64,000 nucleotides of DNA from Bacillus fungorum (GTDB taxonomy: Bacteria > Bacillota > Bacilli > Bacillales > Bacillaceae_G). Below, in pieces: positions 62,753 to 64,000 of the stretch (the stretch's first letter is position 1; each line of letters begins with the position of its first letter). The notes beneath the pieces were generated by a model. It made no database searches. It had not been told where the DNA came from and worked only from the letters and a program-made list of their open reading frames with translations. The translations under genes and the position numbers were made by a program. The stretch spans positions 1 through 64,000 of the forward strand of contig NZ_NWUW01000020.1 in the NCBI RefSeq assembly GCF_002746455.1, read 5' to 3'.

Positions 62753-63088
62753 TTATCGCTTCACATACACTTCAACAATTGGATTCTCTTTATTATCCGC
62801 ATGCAAGCGTATATTCTCTTCACTTGTACTATAAATGCTAGCTAATAACATAATTGTTAACACATTAGGAGTTTTTGCATCGCTCCCGTATTTCCTTTCC
62901 AGCGCTTCCTTATACTCAAAATCCAAGTCCCCCTGTACATATGTATACACTTCAAAACCATCTTCTAAATTGCAAACTACTGTATCGATAATATCTGCAC
63001 CTATTTGCTTCTTCATTTCCTCTCGCAACGCTTCAATAAACTCTTCCCACGGTACTTCGTATGTCTGAAACTGATCTGTAGATTTCAT
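62753..63088 (-). CDS. Hypothetical soluble protein (111 residues)
   Basis: Starts ATG after AAGGAGGAAAAGTC. An acidic protein with a helical front (WEEFIEALREEMKKQIGADI), a beta-like middle (EDGFEVYTYVQGDLDFEY) and a short C-terminal strand (PIVEVYVKR). No signal or membrane segment. It is transcribed ahead of, and in the same direction as, the vWA-tubulin pair but has its own terminator. Family unknown. Confidence 0.7.
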   Translation of the reverse strand: MKSTDQFQTYEVPWEEFIEALREEMKKQIGADIIDTVVCNLEDGFEVYTYVQGDLDFEYKEALERKYGSDAKTPNVLTIMLLASIYSTSEENIRLHADNKENPIVEVYVKR

Positions 63089-63222
63089 GACTTTTCCTCC
63101 TTATATATCCTCTTCCTATATTTCCCCTTTCCTATAACAATTATGATAGTTAGGGCATTCGTACAAGCCGCACTTGTCCCCTTTACATATCGTATTACTG
63201 TAATGGGGAAGGAGGAATGAAT

Positions 63223-63618
63223 ATGCATAGACAAAAATGTTATGATACGTGCCAACGTTATTTCGGTAAAGTCGTTCGCATTGAAGATCGTGATGGTCGC
63301 ATTCATTTAGGCAAAATAATTGATGTGACGAAAAACTCTGTATGGATTGAGCCAGTGCAACAGCACTCATCTTTTGATTCAGGATTCGGATACTATGATG
63401 CATATGCAAACGGTGGTTGCGATCTTTGCGGCGGCATTAGCAGATGCGATAGTTGTGGATTTGGATGCGGTGGTGGATTCAGCAGCTGTGGATGTGGCGG
63501 CCGTGGTTGCGGTAATTGTGGTGGCGGTAGCTGGGGCGGCGGCGGTTGTGGCTGGGGTGTTGAACTCGGATTTGGTTTTATCTTTGGAATTACATTAGCT
63601 GCATTATTTTTCATTTAA
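63223..63618 (+). CDS. Gly/Cys-rich protein with C-terminal membrane tail
   Basis: A 131-residue protein. Residues 8-50 form a small SH3-like unit (GKVVRIEDRDGRIHLGKIID, VWIEPV), residues about 65-108 are extremely rich in Gly and Cys (GGCDLCGGISRCDSCGFGCG and further), and the last 20 are hydrophobic (GFGFIFGITLAALFFI). The start is ATG 63223, seven bases after GGAGG; the ATG six bases upstream is too close. The Cys-rich part may be cross-linked or bind metal, as in spore-coat proteins. Family not known to me. Confidence 0.72.
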   Translation: MHRQKCYDTCQRYFGKVVRIEDRDGRIHLGKIIDVTKNSVWIEPVQQHSSFDSGFGYYDAYANGGCDLCGGISRCDSCGFGCGGGFSSCGCGGRGCGNCGGGSWGGGGCGWGVELGFGFIFGITLAALFFI

Positions 63619-63625
63619 CATAAGT

Positions 63626-63655
63626 AAAGAGTTGACTATCTTTAGCCAACTCTTT
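63626..63655 (+). terminator. Terminator after Gly/Cys-rich gene
   Basis: The stem AAAGAGTTG/CAACTCTTT with inner pairing CTA/TAG and a T run at the end. It also serves the convergent gene ending at 63660. Confidence 0.85.
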
Positions 63656-63659
63656 TTCT

Positions 63660-64000
63660 TTATTTTTCACATATAAAAATACGATGACCTAAAATGTGTT
63701 GGTACATAAGCCTTATATTTTCATGTTGCACCCATGCCTCATATAACTCATTCGGAATAAATTGTGATACATTCCATTCCGGCTCTTCTATATAAGCAGA
63801 GATTGTTTCTGCAATTGTACCACCGCCAGCAATAGTAACCCGCTTAAAATTTGCTTTCTGAAATAATTGTACCCACTCACTCTCAGTTAATAGCTCTTTC
63901 ATCCCGTATAATTGAGCAATTTTCTCTTCCTCATCTTTATCAATATGCCTATCAATAATCATTTCAATGACAACAAGCTTACCGTCTTTCTGTAGTACAC
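63660..64000 (-). CDS. SAM-dependent methyltransferase-like protein, C-terminal part (window edge)
   Basis: The frame is open up to the window edge, so the true start lies outside; an internal ATG at 63962 is not the beginning. Visible text includes QKDGKLVVIEMII (a strand of the Rossmann fold), KELLTESEWVQLFQKANFKR, VTIAGGGTIAETISAYIEEPEW and HENIRLMYQHILGHR. This arrangement is like class I methyltransferases of the UbiE type; the SAM-binding motifs lie beyond the edge, so the call is tentative. Confidence 0.6.
   Translation of the reverse strand, partial: VLQKDGKLVVIEMIIDRHIDKDEEEKIAQLYGMKELLTESEWVQLFQKANFKRVTIAGGGTIAETISAYIEEPEWNVSQFIPNELYEAWVQHENIRLMYQHILGHRIFICEK

Noticed and set aside
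63223..63618. Thiazole-modified bacteriocin precursor (heterocycloanthracin type)
   Set aside because: The Cys/Gly array is similar in composition, but a folded front domain and a membrane tail are present and no cyclodehydratase or protease genes lie in the window.
1..64000. CRISPR arrays, tRNA or rRNA genes, prophage
   Set aside because: No regularly spaced direct repeats, no cloverleaf or rRNA sequences and no phage structural genes were recognised on reading both strands.

Overview
The window is chromosomal DNA of a Bacillus cereus-group bacterium, most like B. cereus or B. thuringiensis. The evidence is the low G+C, the strong GGAGG-type ribosome binding sites, an intact hemolysin II gene with its dedicated regulator HlyIIR, a perfect PlcR-type box, an IS231-like transposase end, a sporulenol/hopene cyclase, and close relatives of many Bacillus genes (DhaS, YueD, PanF, YhdT, YrhD/YrhE). 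Most genes lie on the minus strand. I saw no rRNA, tRNA or CRISPR array.

Positions 1-14,000 are accessory and partly decayed. They hold a transposase end, a fragment of a GerA-type germination receptor, a chemoreceptor, and about 3 kb (3181-6164) without an intact gene but with palindromes, terminators left without genes and a consensus PlcR box. After these come a secreted fascin-like protein, an enhancin-like remnant, an IS200/IS605 scrap, the hlyIIR-hlyII virulence locus with a 44-bp operator and a Fur box, an internally deleted amidase, an orphan sensor kinase, and a decayed second copy of the hlyII 3' end with its terminator.

Positions 14,000-46,000 are mostly core genes: an amino-acid ABC importer behind a SAM (S-box) riboswitch, a VanW lipoprotein, a cold-shock protein, a flavodoxin behind a Fur-type operator, a YaaH-type acetate transporter, a 1428-residue eight-repeat DUF11 surface protein, an argininosuccinate-lyase paralogue, a nucleoside hydrolase, YhdT-PanF, DhaS aldehyde dehydrogenase, SqhC and others.

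Positions 46,000-56,500 form a minus-strand formate/molybdenum-cofactor cluster read in the order fdhF, yrhD (DUF1641), DUF2294, fdhD, moaA, formate/nitrite channel, moeB, moeA, moaE, moaD, mrp. It supplies a Mo-bisPGD formate dehydrogenase, its sulfurtransferase, much of the cofactor pathway and a formate channel. Both fdhF and the channel gene have an intrinsic terminator just before the ribosome binding site. Each terminator is preceded by a small hairpin carrying AAGATGTGC, which suggests shared control by attenuation. The fdhF promoter is overlapped by a 28-bp palindrome.

Positions 56,700-62,502 hold a large tubulin/FtsZ-like GTPase (Tubulin_2 type) behind a membrane-anchored von Willebrand A protein and followed by a 44-residue protein, a probable membrane-remodelling system. 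The window ends with a Gly/Cys-rich membrane-tail protein and the 3' part of a methyltransferase-like gene.
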